Part shown: positions 46,199 through 54,537 of the stretch, in pieces
Layout: the number at the start of each line of letters is the position of its first letter
How positions within the stretch are numbered: position 1 is the first letter of the stretch
NCBI RefSeq assembly: GCF_015864825.1
Contig: NZ_JADYWL010000002.1
Location: forward strand, 404,346 to 468,345
Reading direction: 5' to 3'
Origin: Psychrobacter sp. NZS113
GTDB taxonomy: Bacteria; Pseudomonadota; Gammaproteobacteria; Pseudomonadales; Moraxellaceae
Length of the DNA stretch: 64,000 nucleotides
Position numbers and translations under genes: made by a program
The notes under the pieces: generated by a model
Databases searched by the model: none
What the model was told of the DNA's origin: nothing
The model's input: the letters and a program-made list of their open reading frames with translations, nothing else

Positions 46199-48091
46199 CT
46201 AGCTTGGTATTTCTTCAGGGGTAGATAAAAGCATCAATGTTACTAGGTGACTGCTACTGATTGCCTTGATAGAGTTTTTAATTAACAACGCTTCAATATC
46301 TGTTATAAATAGCATCAAGTCTTGCGTAGACATCTGCTGGCTCATGGTAATAAGCTGCTGATTTATTTCTCTCGCACTAATGATATGCTTATCGTGCGGC
46401 AATACATTACTGCGCAGTATCTGTGATTCAAACAGTTGGTTCAACTTTGATTGCCAATCCTGTTCTCCAATAAGAAAGCACTGTGCTTGGTGGAAAAACA
46501 ACAACCAAGGTAAGGTCTTATCATCAACATTTTTAGCAATATCATTGCCAAGTGCTAATTTATCTAAACCACTAATAACCTCTAAGCAAATTGGTAGAGG
46601 TCTCGTTCCTACCAACACACCATTAGAAATACTAGTACGCTGACTGATAAACTTATTGCTACCTAATTCTGTCTCTGTTGAATATTGAGATTGAGACATT
46701 ATCTGGGTTGTCTGACTGGCTGGAAGCTCATAGGATTGCTTAGCAGTATTTACCTGCCTACTGCGATTCTGAGATACAACACTGTCGTAAGGCTGATCGG
46801 TAGCGACAACTTCTACCTCTTCACCACTTATCAGCTTGTTATCTTCTATTAGTGGTTTGTCAAATTTTGCAGGCTGTTCGTTTACTTCGATATTTTTCAG
46901 CTGAGACTGTATCGTATGGTTTAAATGCGCCATAATATTATTTAGCGGGCTAATCTTAATGCGCTGTTTCGATGGATGCACATTGATATTGAGCCACTGG
47001 GTTGGTAGGTCAAAATAAAGTGCGTAACCCATACCAGTTAATTGCGCACTCTGAGCCAATTGACGGAGCTGATTATTAATCAATGCTTCTTTAACCAGTC
47101 GACCATTCACATAGATTAGCTTTGGTAACGCAGCTGACCCCTTGGCTTGCTGCTCGTGATATATAGGCCACAACCAACCGCTGATACTTGCTTGACTACC
47201 AAAGCTATTATTATTGGCGTACTCCATCGTCTGTTGCATCAGGCTAGACAGATCAATCGTGACCTTTATGGCGTTATCTATTAATGAAATACCCGTGGCT
47301 TGCTCAAGACGTGATAACGGCAGACGGCTAGCATTTTCGTTGCCGTTTCTATTAACCCTTATCGTGCTATCATCTATATCCACACTATTTGAAGGCATTG
47401 AACCTACAGATAGTGACGTTGAAGACCATATATTTGAAGACAGGGTATTTGAAGACAATGTATCTGAGGATAGAGACATGCGTTTTTTATTGTCATGAAA
47501 CAGCGTCAGCGACACATCTGCTCGCGCCAAAGAAACTTCTCGCACGATGGTCTCAATATGCCCAAACTCAGTCGCAATAGATTTCAAATTACCGCGACGG
47601 GCTGGCACATTGAAATATAAATCTTTGACAGTAATCGTCGTTCCGCGATTGTGTACGACAGGTATTAATTTTGGTGTATCAGCCAAGACACCAGCAACCT
47701 GTAACTGACGACCAACACCACTATCATCATAACTACTCGTCAGAGTCAAACGGGACACTGCAGCCGTTGCCGCTAGCGCCTCACCGCGAAACCCCAAAGT
47801 GGTGATGCCGTGTAGATTAGCGACATCAGCGACCTTACTGGTTGCGTGACGAGTAATTGCCATGACCATATCATCGGGATGGATACCAACACCATTGTCT
47901 ATGACCTCTATCATACCCATGCCACCTTGGGTAATATGCACCTCTATATTGGTAGCACCAGCATCGATGGCGTTTTCAAGCAACTCTTTGACCACAGCTG
48001 CCGGACGCGTCACTACCTCACCCGCGGCTAATTGATTGATTAACAATGGCGACAGTTTTTTGATACGTGTATTAGCGTAATTATCAGACAT
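46199..48091 (-). CDS. mutL: DNA mismatch repair protein MutL
   Basis: ATPase that links MutS recognition to strand removal. The 630 residues start with the GHKL ATPase: ELLENAIDAGATNIEV, DNGVGI, GFRGEALAA. The transducer part carries YVNGRLVKEALI and WLNINVHPSKQRI. Residues 205-225 are an insertion made of five-residue repeats (LSSDT, LSSNT, LSSNI), encoded by a 15-bp tandem repeat. The C-terminal dimerisation domain (PWLLFFHQAQCFLIGEQ) lacks the DQHAxxERxxYE endonuclease motif. Strand nicking is therefore expected to rely on another enzyme such as MutH. Confidence 0.95.
   Translation of the reverse strand: MSDNYANTRIKKLSPLLINQLAAGEVVTRPAAVVKELLENAIDAGATNIEVHITQGGMGMIEVIDNGVGIHPDDMVMAITRHATSKVADVANLHGITTLGFRGEALAATAAVSRLTLTSSYDDSGVGRQLQVAGVLADTPKLIPVVHNRGTTITVKDLYFNVPARRGNLKSIATEFGHIETIVREVSLARADVSLTLFHDNKKRMSLSSDTLSSNTLSSNIWSSTSLSVGSMPSNSVDIDDSTIRVNRNGNENASRLPLSRLEQATGISLIDNAIKVTIDLSSLMQQTMEYANNNSFGSQASISGWLWPIYHEQQAKGSAALPKLIYVNGRLVKEALINNQLRQLAQSAQLTGMGYALYFDLPTQWLNINVHPSKQRIKISPLNNIMAHLNHTIQSQLKNIEVNEQPAKFDKPLIEDNKLISGEEVEVVATDQPYDSVVSQNRSRQVNTAKQSYELPASQTTQIMSQSQYSTETELGSNKFISQRTSISNGVLVGTRPLPICLEVISGLDKLALGNDIAKNVDDKTLPWLLFFHQAQCFLIGEQDWQSKLNQLFESQILRSNVLPHDKHIISAREINQQLITMSQQMSTQDLMLFITDIEALLIKNSIKAISSSHLVTLMLLSTPEEIPS
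47421..47480. repeat. 15-bp tandem repeat, 4 units, inside mutL
   Basis: Four consecutive 15-bp units start at 47421, 47436, 47451 and 47466. The first three begin GAAGAC and end TATTT or TATCT; the fourth begins GAGGAT and is more diverged. In the minus-strand reading frame each unit adds five residues. Confidence 0.75.
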
Positions 48092-48135
48092 GAATAAGCA
48101 TCATATATTTTGGACTACAGGCATTTTGTATGACA

Positions 48136-48666
48136 TTAAATTTTGAGCGTTGATAAATCTAAATCTAGCGCTTGTCCTGCTTTCGATAGTCGCAGCTCAA
48201 CCAAACGAGATTCTTTACCATGATTATCACCATCACCTTGGGTCATATCGACAAATAACGTGGGCGCCGGTAGATAGCTATCAGCACGGCTTGCCCATTC
48301 GATAATGACCAGTGCATTTGGCTCATCCAGATACTCATCAAACCCAATAAAAGATAGTTCTTCTGGGTCTTGCAGACGATATAAGTCTGCATGATAGACC
48401 GGTTTAGTTGTGCCATCACTTTGCTGAATACTATAAGGCTCTACCAAGGTATACGTCGGGCTTTTTACTGCCCCTGTATGACCGAGCGCTTGCAGCCAAT
48501 AACGGGTCAACGTGGTCTTACCTGCACCCAAGTCACCTGCCAGCCACACACTGCCCGTCAATGGTAAATTAGCCAATTGCTGCGCCAATGATTGAGTGTC
48601 TTGCTCAGATTTCAGTATCAATGTTTGCGAGTATATGCCGTCTTTTATAGATTCATTAATCTGCAT
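48136..48666 (-). CDS. tsaE: tRNA threonylcarbamoyladenosine biosynthesis protein TsaE
   Basis: ATPase component of the TsaBDE complex that makes t6A37 in tRNA. The 176 residues show Walker A LAGDLGAGKTTLTRYWL, VKSPTYTLVEPY and HADLYRLQDPEELSFIGFDEYL, with the conserved VIIEWASR near the end. Its ATG overlaps the stop codon of the upstream queD-like gene by one base, so translation is coupled; mutL follows 44 bp downstream. Confidence 0.95.
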   Translation of the reverse strand: MQINESIKDGIYSQTLILKSEQDTQSLAQQLANLPLTGSVWLAGDLGAGKTTLTRYWLQALGHTGAVKSPTYTLVEPYSIQQSDGTTKPVYHADLYRLQDPEELSFIGFDEYLDEPNALVIIEWASRADSYLPAPTLFVDMTQGDGDNHGKESRLVELRLSKAGQALDLDLSTLKI

Positions 48667-49286
48667 CAGTCTGAACCTACCTGTACCTGCTCTGTCTGTA
48701 CTTGCATGGTCACTGATGGGTTGATAAAGCGCTCGCCGCGAATCAATTTTGCATACAGTTCAGGGTCATGCCATTCTTTAGAAACTTGGTCACTGAATGC
48801 AAATTCTTCCAAAACCAGTTTGCCCATTTGATCATTGGCCACATCATCAGCGAAACACTGCGCATAACCCGTTGCTGTTTCGTGGGCAATCACTGAATAA
48901 ACGCTGACATCCGACTCGCCGTTTTGCATTTTAGTCTGACGCAAAATTTCTTGCGCCCAAAAGAAGATAACGCGTGAGAATTGCTCTGCTGACGGTGATA
49001 CTGGCAAGCTTATCCAGCGCGCACTGAATTTTTTGCAAGCATCAATATATTCAGGATCGTCTTTATTCCAAAAACAGATAGCATGATCGAAGCTGTCGAT
49101 GATGTCTTTGATCGAAGACTTTAACAAACCAAAATCATAGACCATCTGACCGTGATCTAAACGCTTAGCTTCTAGAATCAGCTCAATCTGATAGCTGTGA
49201 CCATGAATCGAGTGCTTGCAACGCTCAGAGCTACAATTACGAACGATATGGGCATTTTCAAATTTAAAAAGTTTACGAATACGCAT
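48666..49286 (-). CDS. 6-pyruvoyl-tetrahydropterin synthase / QueD family protein
   Basis: T-fold enzyme probably making 6-carboxytetrahydropterin for queuosine. From the ATG at 49286 it has 206 residues. FKFENAH and HSIHGHSYQIELI supply the three zinc histidines, the cysteines of CSSERC precede the HGHS motif, and MVYDFGLLK and FDHAICFW complete the active site. The family norm is 120-150 residues; the extra 60 form a C-terminal extension. The upstream part of the open frame is hydrophobic and has no ribosome site, so I excluded it. It is translationally coupled to tsaE, another tRNA-modification gene. Confidence 0.88.
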   Translation of the reverse strand: MRIRKLFKFENAHIVRNCSSERCKHSIHGHSYQIELILEAKRLDHGQMVYDFGLLKSSIKDIIDSFDHAICFWNKDDPEYIDACKKFSARWISLPVSPSAEQFSRVIFFWAQEILRQTKMQNGESDVSVYSVIAHETATGYAQCFADDVANDQMGKLVLEEFAFSDQVSKEWHDPELYAKLIRGERFINPSVTMQVQTEQVQVGSD

Positions 49287-49739
49287 AATAATTTTGACCA
49301 AAACAGTAAGCACCATCGTGCTAGATATTAATATCGTCAAATCCACATAAATCCGCTACATTGTCATCTTCGATAGGCACACTAATGTATAGTGTGTACT
49401 AGACTTCTTTGTATCAAAATTATTTGAATTCGACTATAAATAAGGGTTTGCCGCGTCTATTCATCGGCTTGTCGCTCATTATAGCAAATCGCCATGTATC
49501 CGTAAGTAAGCACTTATGAATACTCATATTTATTATACGAATTGACATGACGCAATTTTAGCTAATAGGAGCAATCCATTTAATCGTAGGTGAATTGTGC
49601 GCGTGCTATCTATTAGCACCTCTTCAGCCTATACTCAATCCAGTAAACGGCTATGTTGGCCGTCATTATAACGGCACTGCCTCAAACCAGCTCACTTTGG
49701 CTTAGAGAATGGCATGTGTTATATAAAAAGGAAACTACC
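49287..49739. other. divergent intergenic region with family A repeat (453 bp)
   Basis: Holds family A copy 6 at 49332-49438, 45 bp upstream of the queD-like start, so that gene is probably transcribed from or through the repeat. The rest is unremarkable. Confidence 0.5.
49332..49438 (-). repeat. family A MITE-like repeat (copy 6)
   Basis: 107 bp. Right end TTATTTGAATTCGACTATA is nearly the same as copy 5; the left end (TATCGTCAAATCCACATAA) is more diverged. The interior aligns base for base with copy 5 (ATCCGCTAC, ACTAATGTATA, CTTTGTATC). Confidence 0.8.
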
Positions 49740-49862
49740 ATGAGTAAAGGTCAAGACAGTAAAAAGAATGTAAAAAAGAAACCACTTTTGACAGCAAAAG
49801 AAAAGAAAGCGGCGAAACAAGCTAAGAAAGAAGACAACGGCAGTATCCTAGGTAAACACTAA
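49740..49862 (+). CDS. small lysine-rich protein (40 aa)
   Basis: The 40-residue product is extremely basic: KKNVKKKPLLTAKEKKAAKQAKKED, ending NGSILGKH. AAAGGAAA lies 6-7 bases before the ATG and a strong terminator follows the stop, so this is very probably a real transcription unit. The PLLTxKEKKAAK pattern looks familiar as a conserved hypothetical of Moraxellaceae and pseudomonads. Function is unknown; a ribosome- or nucleic-acid-binding role would suit the charge, but that is a guess. Confidence 0.75.
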   Translation: MSKGQDSKKNVKKKPLLTAKEKKAAKQAKKEDNGSILGKH

Positions 49863-49878
49863 TAGTAAATACAACAAT

Positions 49879-49918
49879 ATGCCAATCAAGCTTAACATTT
49901 TGATTGGCATTTTTTTTG
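49879..49918 (+). terminator. rho-independent terminator
   Basis: ATGCCAATCA pairs with TGATTGGCAT around a 12-base loop, followed by eight or more T residues. It ends the small basic gene and faces ynfA on the minus strand. Confidence 0.9.
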
Positions 49919-49938
49919 TGTTAGCTACTAATTTTTAA

Positions 49939-50271
49939 TTAGCCACTGCGCGGTGCAAACATAATAATCGCCATTCCTATCAGTGCAACTATCGAACCCA
50001 AAATATCCCAAGTGGTTGGTCGGATACCATTCACCGTCCACAACCATAGAATTGCCATTACAACATATACCCCACCGTAAGCGGCATAGACTCTGCCCAC
50101 AGCCGTCGGATGCAATGTCAGCAACCATACAAAAGCTGCCAAACTCAGTACAGCAGGTATCAGAAGCCAGATTGACTTCCCTTCTCGCAGCCATAGATAA
50201 GGGAGGTAGCAACCGATAATTTCTGCTAATGCGGTAAGCGCAAACAGCCCAACGGTCTTTAATTCTGTCAA
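49939..50271 (-). CDS. YnfA/UPF0060 family small membrane protein
   Basis: A 110-residue protein with four membrane segments. It carries the family signature [22 protein letters not shown] and the block [46 protein letters not shown]. The topology resembles small multidrug resistance transporters, and some relatives are reported to export dyes or biocides; the physiological role remains uncertain. Confidence 0.92.
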   Translation of the reverse strand: MTELKTVGLFALTALAEIIGCYLPYLWLREGKSIWLLIPAVLSLAAFVWLLTLHPTAVGRVYAAYGGVYVVMAILWLWTVNGIRPTTWDILGSIVALIGMAIIMFAPRSG

Positions 50272-50291
50272 AACTTACTACTCCTCACCCA

Positions 50292-50426
50292 CTACTCTTC
50301 AATCGTGATAAATCCAGTCAGATACTGTACGGCATTACCAGAAACCAGCACCCTATCCTCTACAACTGTGCAATCGAGCACCCCACCGCGACTGGATGCT
50401 TGATAGGCCTTATATCCACCTTCGTA
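50292..50426 (-). pseudogene. C-terminal remnant of a PhzF-family protein
   Basis: Between ynfA and the methyltransferase gene a frame with no start codon runs from just after a TAG to a TAG at 50292. Its 45 or so residues include GGYKAYQASSRGGVLDC and VEDRVLVSGNAVQYLTGFI, which matches the C terminus of PhzF-type isomerases (QAS-RGG-L, V-GxAV-Y-xG-I). It overlaps the last codons of the methyltransferase gene in another frame, so a deletion has joined the two genes and removed the rest of phzF. Confidence 0.6.
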
Positions 50427-50871
50427 CACTAGCTAGATAAGCCTGATATTCTCTGCCAAAATTTTGTGTCATTATTCTTTCTTCTGGTTGAATTTGAAAG
50501 CGTGTCATATAAATCATAAAAACAGGCACTAGCACAAATGGCAAAAAATGAGACAGATAGAATGCCCAACCTAATAAGATAAGCACCAGTCCTAAATACA
50601 TTGGATTGCGAGTATATTGATAAATACCGAATGTTACTAAATTCGTAGATTTTTCGGGCGTATGCGGATTAACAGTGGTTTGTGCTTTTTTAAATTGAAC
50701 CACACCCATAATGCCACTGCTCAACCCTATGATACTCAGAGCAATCGCAAACATATTTTTTCCATCAAAATAGAACTGTAGACTTGGTATGATTCTAGAA
50801 GCACCATACATAACAGCTGCTGTAATAATGACTTGCGCTACAGGTGGAACTTTGAGCTCTAGAGCGTTCAT
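50410..50871 (-). CDS. isoprenylcysteine carboxyl methyltransferase-like membrane protein
   Basis: A 153-residue membrane protein with four to five helices. The C-terminal half carries the ICMT/phospholipid methyltransferase signature: FGIYQYTRNPMYLGLVLILLGWAFYL, then PEERIMTQNFGREYQAYLASVRRWI. It uses SAM; bacterial substrates are mostly unknown. The ATG at 50871 follows an AAGG site, and the upstream part of the frame is not supported. The stop lies within the PhzF remnant. Confidence 0.85.
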   Translation of the reverse strand: MNALELKVPPVAQVIITAAVMYGASRIIPSLQFYFDGKNMFAIALSIIGLSSGIMGVVQFKKAQTTVNPHTPEKSTNLVTFGIYQYTRNPMYLGLVLILLGWAFYLSHFLPFVLVPVFMIYMTRFQIQPEERIMTQNFGREYQAYLASVRRWI

Positions 50872-51017
50872 GGTTAGACCTTCTCTATTTCTAATGAATA
50901 TTATGGTGGTATTCCACAAAGCATACTAACAAGGAAAGTTAAGAAAATACCCTTTTTACGTTCTCTCGTTTTACAAAGGTTTTAAAGCATTAATAATATT
51001 TCTACATTTTTTAAAGA

Positions 51018-51650
51018 TTAATCTTGGTCTTCATCTTCAGAGAAGTCAAAATAAAGGATATTTGACCAGAGTCCAAGGCCGAGATCGTAGATAGCTTGTT
51101 CTGGATTATTCGCGGACAATGCTTTTGGCGGTGTTGAGCGACGACCGAACAGTCTTTCCCAGAATCCAATAGGTTTAGGCTGCTCGCTCACTACTGGCGC
51201 AGGCAATAACAGTGACTGGTATGCTGCTTCTATCTCAGGCTGCAGGTTCTGCACTTGATTGAAAAGTGCCAGATTTTGTGCTTCTACTGGCGTCTCACTC
51301 ATCTCAAAAATCTCGCCACACTCCAAAATAAAATACTGATTTTGGTTCTCTGGCATTTTTAAAAATTCAAGTGCCTCTGTGATTGGGACCTGAGCAGCAG
51401 GTAACGTGATACTTGCTAAGAATGCTTCAAGGTTTTGCACACCACTAGTATAATCCCCAATGAGAGCAATTTTTTCAGGGTTGTCCCAAATCACTGATAG
51501 ACAGGCTTGCGGATTACCAGAGAGCAGAACTTTAAAGACGATTGGAATGTCATAATTATATTCTGAAATACCAGTTAGCACACGGCTACTATCATCTTGA
51601 TTTAGTTCGGGGATAGTATTGGTCGAATACAGATAACTACGGTTCGCCAT
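51018..51650 (-). CDS. hypothetical protein (DUF7822-like)
   Basis: 210 residues, acidic, without a signal peptide or membrane segment, so probably cytosolic. It opens MANRSYLYST and has VFKVLLSGNPQACLSVIWDN, FFILECGEIFEM-like and WERLFGRRSTPP segments, ending NILYFDFSEDEDQD. The MANRSYLYS start looks typical of a small family of uncharacterised proteins; I do not know a function. The ATG at 51650 has GGAG eight bases upstream. Confidence 0.65.
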   Translation of the reverse strand: MANRSYLYSTNTIPELNQDDSSRVLTGISEYNYDIPIVFKVLLSGNPQACLSVIWDNPEKIALIGDYTSGVQNLEAFLASITLPAAQVPITEALEFLKMPENQNQYFILECGEIFEMSETPVEAQNLALFNQVQNLQPEIEAAYQSLLLPAPVVSEQPKPIGFWERLFGRRSTPPKALSANNPEQAIYDLGLGLWSNILYFDFSEDEDQD

Positions 51651-51989
51651 AATAATCACTCCAATTTATAATAATTAAATCAATCGCCATACATGCTTTT
51701 GTTTACAATAGTATGTAAGACCGTCCATTCGATAGTCGATGTAAGCGCCATTGTCATTATCCAATATACCCTGATTAAAATGACATGACAGTCAGAATCA
51801 CCGTAAAATCTATCATATAGTTGAATTCAAATAATTTCTATACAAGGAAGCCGAGTGCAAGTGATACATTAGTATGCTTAACGAGGAGGATGATGTAGCG
51901 GATTTATATGGACTTGACTATAGCAAATAAACCTCTTAGAGAGAGCTCTACCGAGGTCATACCGACACTTTACATAGGAAGTTAGCGTC
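51651..51989. other. divergent intergenic region with family A repeat (339 bp)
   Basis: Contains a clean family A copy (51816-51922) lying 68 bp before htpX. The right end of the repeat provides TTGACT, which could serve as a -35 box for htpX. Confidence 0.5.
51816..51922 (+). repeat. family A MITE-like repeat (copy 7, clean)
   Basis: 107 bp from TATAGTTGAATTCAAATAA to GACTTGACTATA. The core reads ATACAAGGAAGCCGAGTGC, ATACATTAGTATGC and GAGGAGGATGATGTAGCGG, almost the reverse complement of copy 5. Confidence 0.85.
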
Positions 51990-52904
51990 ATGATGCGTAT
52001 TGGATTATTTTTATTAACCAACTTAGCAGTGATTGTGGTATTTAGCATTGTGTTCGGTATATTGTCGAGGTTTTTTGGAATTGGTGGTGTGCATACAGCA
52101 GGTGGGCTGAACTATGTCAGCCTTGCTATTATGTGTGGTATCTACGGTATGGTTGGCTCGATAGTATCGCTGTTTCTGTCAAAGTGGATGGCTAAGAGAT
52201 CAACTGGTACGGTCGTCATAGAATCTCCACGCAACGCTACTGAGCAATGGCTGGTCGATACGGTTGCCAAGCAAGCACGGGCGGTAAATATCGGCATGCC
52301 TGAGGTTGGTATTTTTAATAATTCTCAGCCAAACGCCTTTGCGACTGGTTGGAATAAGAATAAAGCGCTAGTGGCAGTATCGTCTGGCCTACTACAGAAT
52401 ATGAATCAAGATGAAGTCGAGGCAGTATTGGCGCATGAGATTGGTCATGTGGCCAATGGCGATATGATCACGCTTGCCCTTATCCAAGGCGTGGTAAATG
52501 CTTTTGTGATGTTCTTTGCACGAATTATCGGTAGCTTCGTTGATCGTACTGTGTTCAAAAATACCAGTGGTCGTCCAGGAGTTGGTTATTTCATCACCAG
52601 TATTGTAATGGACATTTTGCTTGGGTTTTTGGCGTCTGCCATCGTGATGTGGTTTTCACGCTTACGTGAATTCCGTGCGGATCAAATGGGTGCAAAATTG
52701 GCCAGCCGTGAAAAAATGATCAGTGCGCTTGATGCGTTACGTCCTTCTGCACAGCGTCCCGACCAAATGCCTGAGAGTATGAAAGCGTTTGCAATCTCGT
52801 CTGGGCAAACTCAAGGCTTTAGTATTGCAAACCTATTCCGCTCACACCCAACGCTTGATGACCGTATTGCGGCGTTGAGAGCGTATAATCCTAGTGAGGC
52901 ATAA
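51990..52904 (+). CDS. htpX: membrane zinc metalloprotease HtpX
   Basis: M48-family inner-membrane protease that degrades misfolded membrane proteins. The 304 residues have two N-terminal helices, the zinc motif [14 protein letters not shown] (near residues 147-160), two further helices, and the third ligand region [13 protein letters not shown]. The C terminus ends [14 protein letters not shown], typical of HtpX. The ATG follows AGGAAG. Confidence 0.95.
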   Translation: MMRIGLFLLTNLAVIVVFSIVFGILSRFFGIGGVHTAGGLNYVSLAIMCGIYGMVGSIVSLFLSKWMAKRSTGTVVIESPRNATEQWLVDTVAKQARAVNIGMPEVGIFNNSQPNAFATGWNKNKALVAVSSGLLQNMNQDEVEAVLAHEIGHVANGDMITLALIQGVVNAFVMFFARIIGSFVDRTVFKNTSGRPGVGYFITSIVMDILLGFLASAIVMWFSRLREFRADQMGAKLASREKMISALDALRPSAQRPDQMPESMKAFAISSGQTQGFSIANLFRSHPTLDDRIAALRAYNPSEA

Positions 52905-53071
52905 TTTTATTTGCTGCTTTAAGTGTAATTTATAGATTAATTTTATAGTCTATAAGTTACGTTTTAATGTGAATGTAATACGTTGAAGCCTTGGTTACGG
53001 AGATATAAGTCTGTTTTAATTGAGACTTTTATTTGATACACAATATCCATCAGATAAAATTAATAGATTCG

Positions 53072-54235
53072 TTACTCATCTTTAAATGCACCTCTAAAAT
53101 CAACCATATGCTCAGGAAACAATACTCCCACTCTGCCTGTTTTATAGTTAAAACCCAGTTGCCCTTTCTCCATTATCATTTCAATTTCTTCTTTCACTTC
53201 TGGCTTCAGCTTATTCACAATATATTGAATAAATTTGTTTACTACATCCCTATCTGTGTGTATGCGGTCAAATTTGACAGACTTCATTGACACTCCAATT
53301 GATTTATCCCAAAAATCTTCATACTGAAGGAAAAGTGGGATATTTTTATCAAAGTATACATCGCCGATTGAAAGCTTGTTTACTTCAACATTACCATGAA
53401 GTAAATCGTTTCTCTCATTCATTAAAGTGTGAAAATTCTTACATTCATCTGAAGAGTAATCTACAGCAGATTCAAACCCTATACAGTTGATGTGTAAAGA
53501 CTGAATTCTTATATCGATAGGTTGTCGAATAGCGCTTTGAAAAAGTCGCTCATTCATTTTTATATCAGGCCGACATAGAATAAATATAACTAGATTCACA
53601 AAGGACTCCGCTAATACAGGAAGCATCGAACGCAAGCCAAAAGTTAGACCCATAGCATAGCTGTACTTATCACTAATAGCAGAGAACTTGTCACCAAACG
53701 AATTCCATTCTGACAAAGTAGTAGCCTGAGGAACTTTGTCTACTTCGGGATTTATAGATAGACTTTCTAACTTTAAGAAGTGTTGATCTACAGCTGATTC
53801 AATTCTTTTATATGGATTAACAAATTGTGTCCATTTTTCTAATTTTTTTCTTAACTCTGATATCTTTTTTCCTTGGCTACCAATATCTGATTTTATTTGA
53901 GAAATAAAGTCATCTATAGTAAGACCTTTATCTTTGAAATTCCCTCGTAACAAAACCTCACTACGAAAATTTTGCCCTTGGATCATAGTTATTCCAAGTT
54001 CACCTACTAGTGCCCACTCCCAGTGTATTAAATTGTTGGAATCATCTGATCTAAAAAAATTTTGCAATCCATTTGGAGGACCATACTTTGCATATAAGTA
54101 ACAATAGAGATCTATTGGCTTAATCTCATTAGTAAACTCCCATATTTCACTTTCATTAGGCAGTTTATCTCCTTGCAATATCTTTATTAAACATGAAGGA
54201 TTAATAGCTTGCTGATTTAAAAAATAATTTTCCAT
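53072..54235 (-). CDS. hypothetical protein with HEPN-like RX4H motif
   Basis: A 387-residue protein in sequence visibly richer in A+T than its neighbours. I do not recognise a named family. The C-terminal half is largely helical (LAESFVNLVIFILCRPDIK near 209-226) and contains MNERNDLLHGNV, where R275 and H280 form the RX4H motif of HEPN domains, many of which are RNases in toxin or antiviral systems. The N-terminal half (residues 1-150) is a separate, mixed domain with a charged coiled-coil-like stretch (KKISELRKKLEKW). It has no partner gene: htpX lies on one side, 300 bp of AT-rich sequence on the other. Confidence 0.7.
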   Translation of the reverse strand: MENYFLNQQAINPSCLIKILQGDKLPNESEIWEFTNEIKPIDLYCYLYAKYGPPNGLQNFFRSDDSNNLIHWEWALVGELGITMIQGQNFRSEVLLRGNFKDKGLTIDDFISQIKSDIGSQGKKISELRKKLEKWTQFVNPYKRIESAVDQHFLKLESLSINPEVDKVPQATTLSEWNSFGDKFSAISDKYSYAMGLTFGLRSMLPVLAESFVNLVIFILCRPDIKMNERLFQSAIRQPIDIRIQSLHINCIGFESAVDYSSDECKNFHTLMNERNDLLHGNVEVNKLSIGDVYFDKNIPLFLQYEDFWDKSIGVSMKSVKFDRIHTDRDVVNKFIQYIVNKLKPEVKEEIEMIMEKGQLGFNYKTGRVGVLFPEHMVDFRGAFKDE

Positions 54236-54537
54236 TAGAGCTTCTCTTTTTCACATGATTAATATTTAAGAAATTACCAAATATGACTTTCAGCTCTTAT
54301 ATTAGAAGTATTGAAAAAGTATAATTTATTTTTAGGCTTGTAAGAGTCGTAATTCAGCTAGGGCGCTGATAAAATAGATATCAATATAAGTTGTTTCGCT
54401 TGTTTTTAAATATGCGAAATTAAAACCTATTCGAATACATTTAAACCACAATAGATAGTAGCAAGAACAAGATATCACCGCTAGCCCTGATAGTAGCGGC
54501 TATCCTGCCATAACCGCTAGTTTAAATAAAAGAGATA
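54236..54537. other. AT-rich intergenic region (302 bp)
   Basis: Upstream of the HEPN-like gene and downstream of the esterase gene on the same strand. Near 54494-54519 TAGCGG-TAT pairs with ATA-CCGCTA, and a further CCGCTA lies just before it, so alternative hairpins can form. No U run follows, so a terminator for the esterase gene is only possible. Confidence 0.45.

Noticed and set aside
50292..50426. Considered as a short intact gene between ynfA and the methyltransferase gene
   Set aside because: There is no ATG, GTG or TTG with a ribosome site at its 5' end, a stop codon directly precedes it, and it overlaps the methyltransferase gene; a remnant explains it better.
17738..51922. Family A copies considered as CRISPR repeats or attachment sites
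   Set aside because: Copies are scattered kilobases apart in both orientations with no regular spacers, cas genes, integrase or phage genes.
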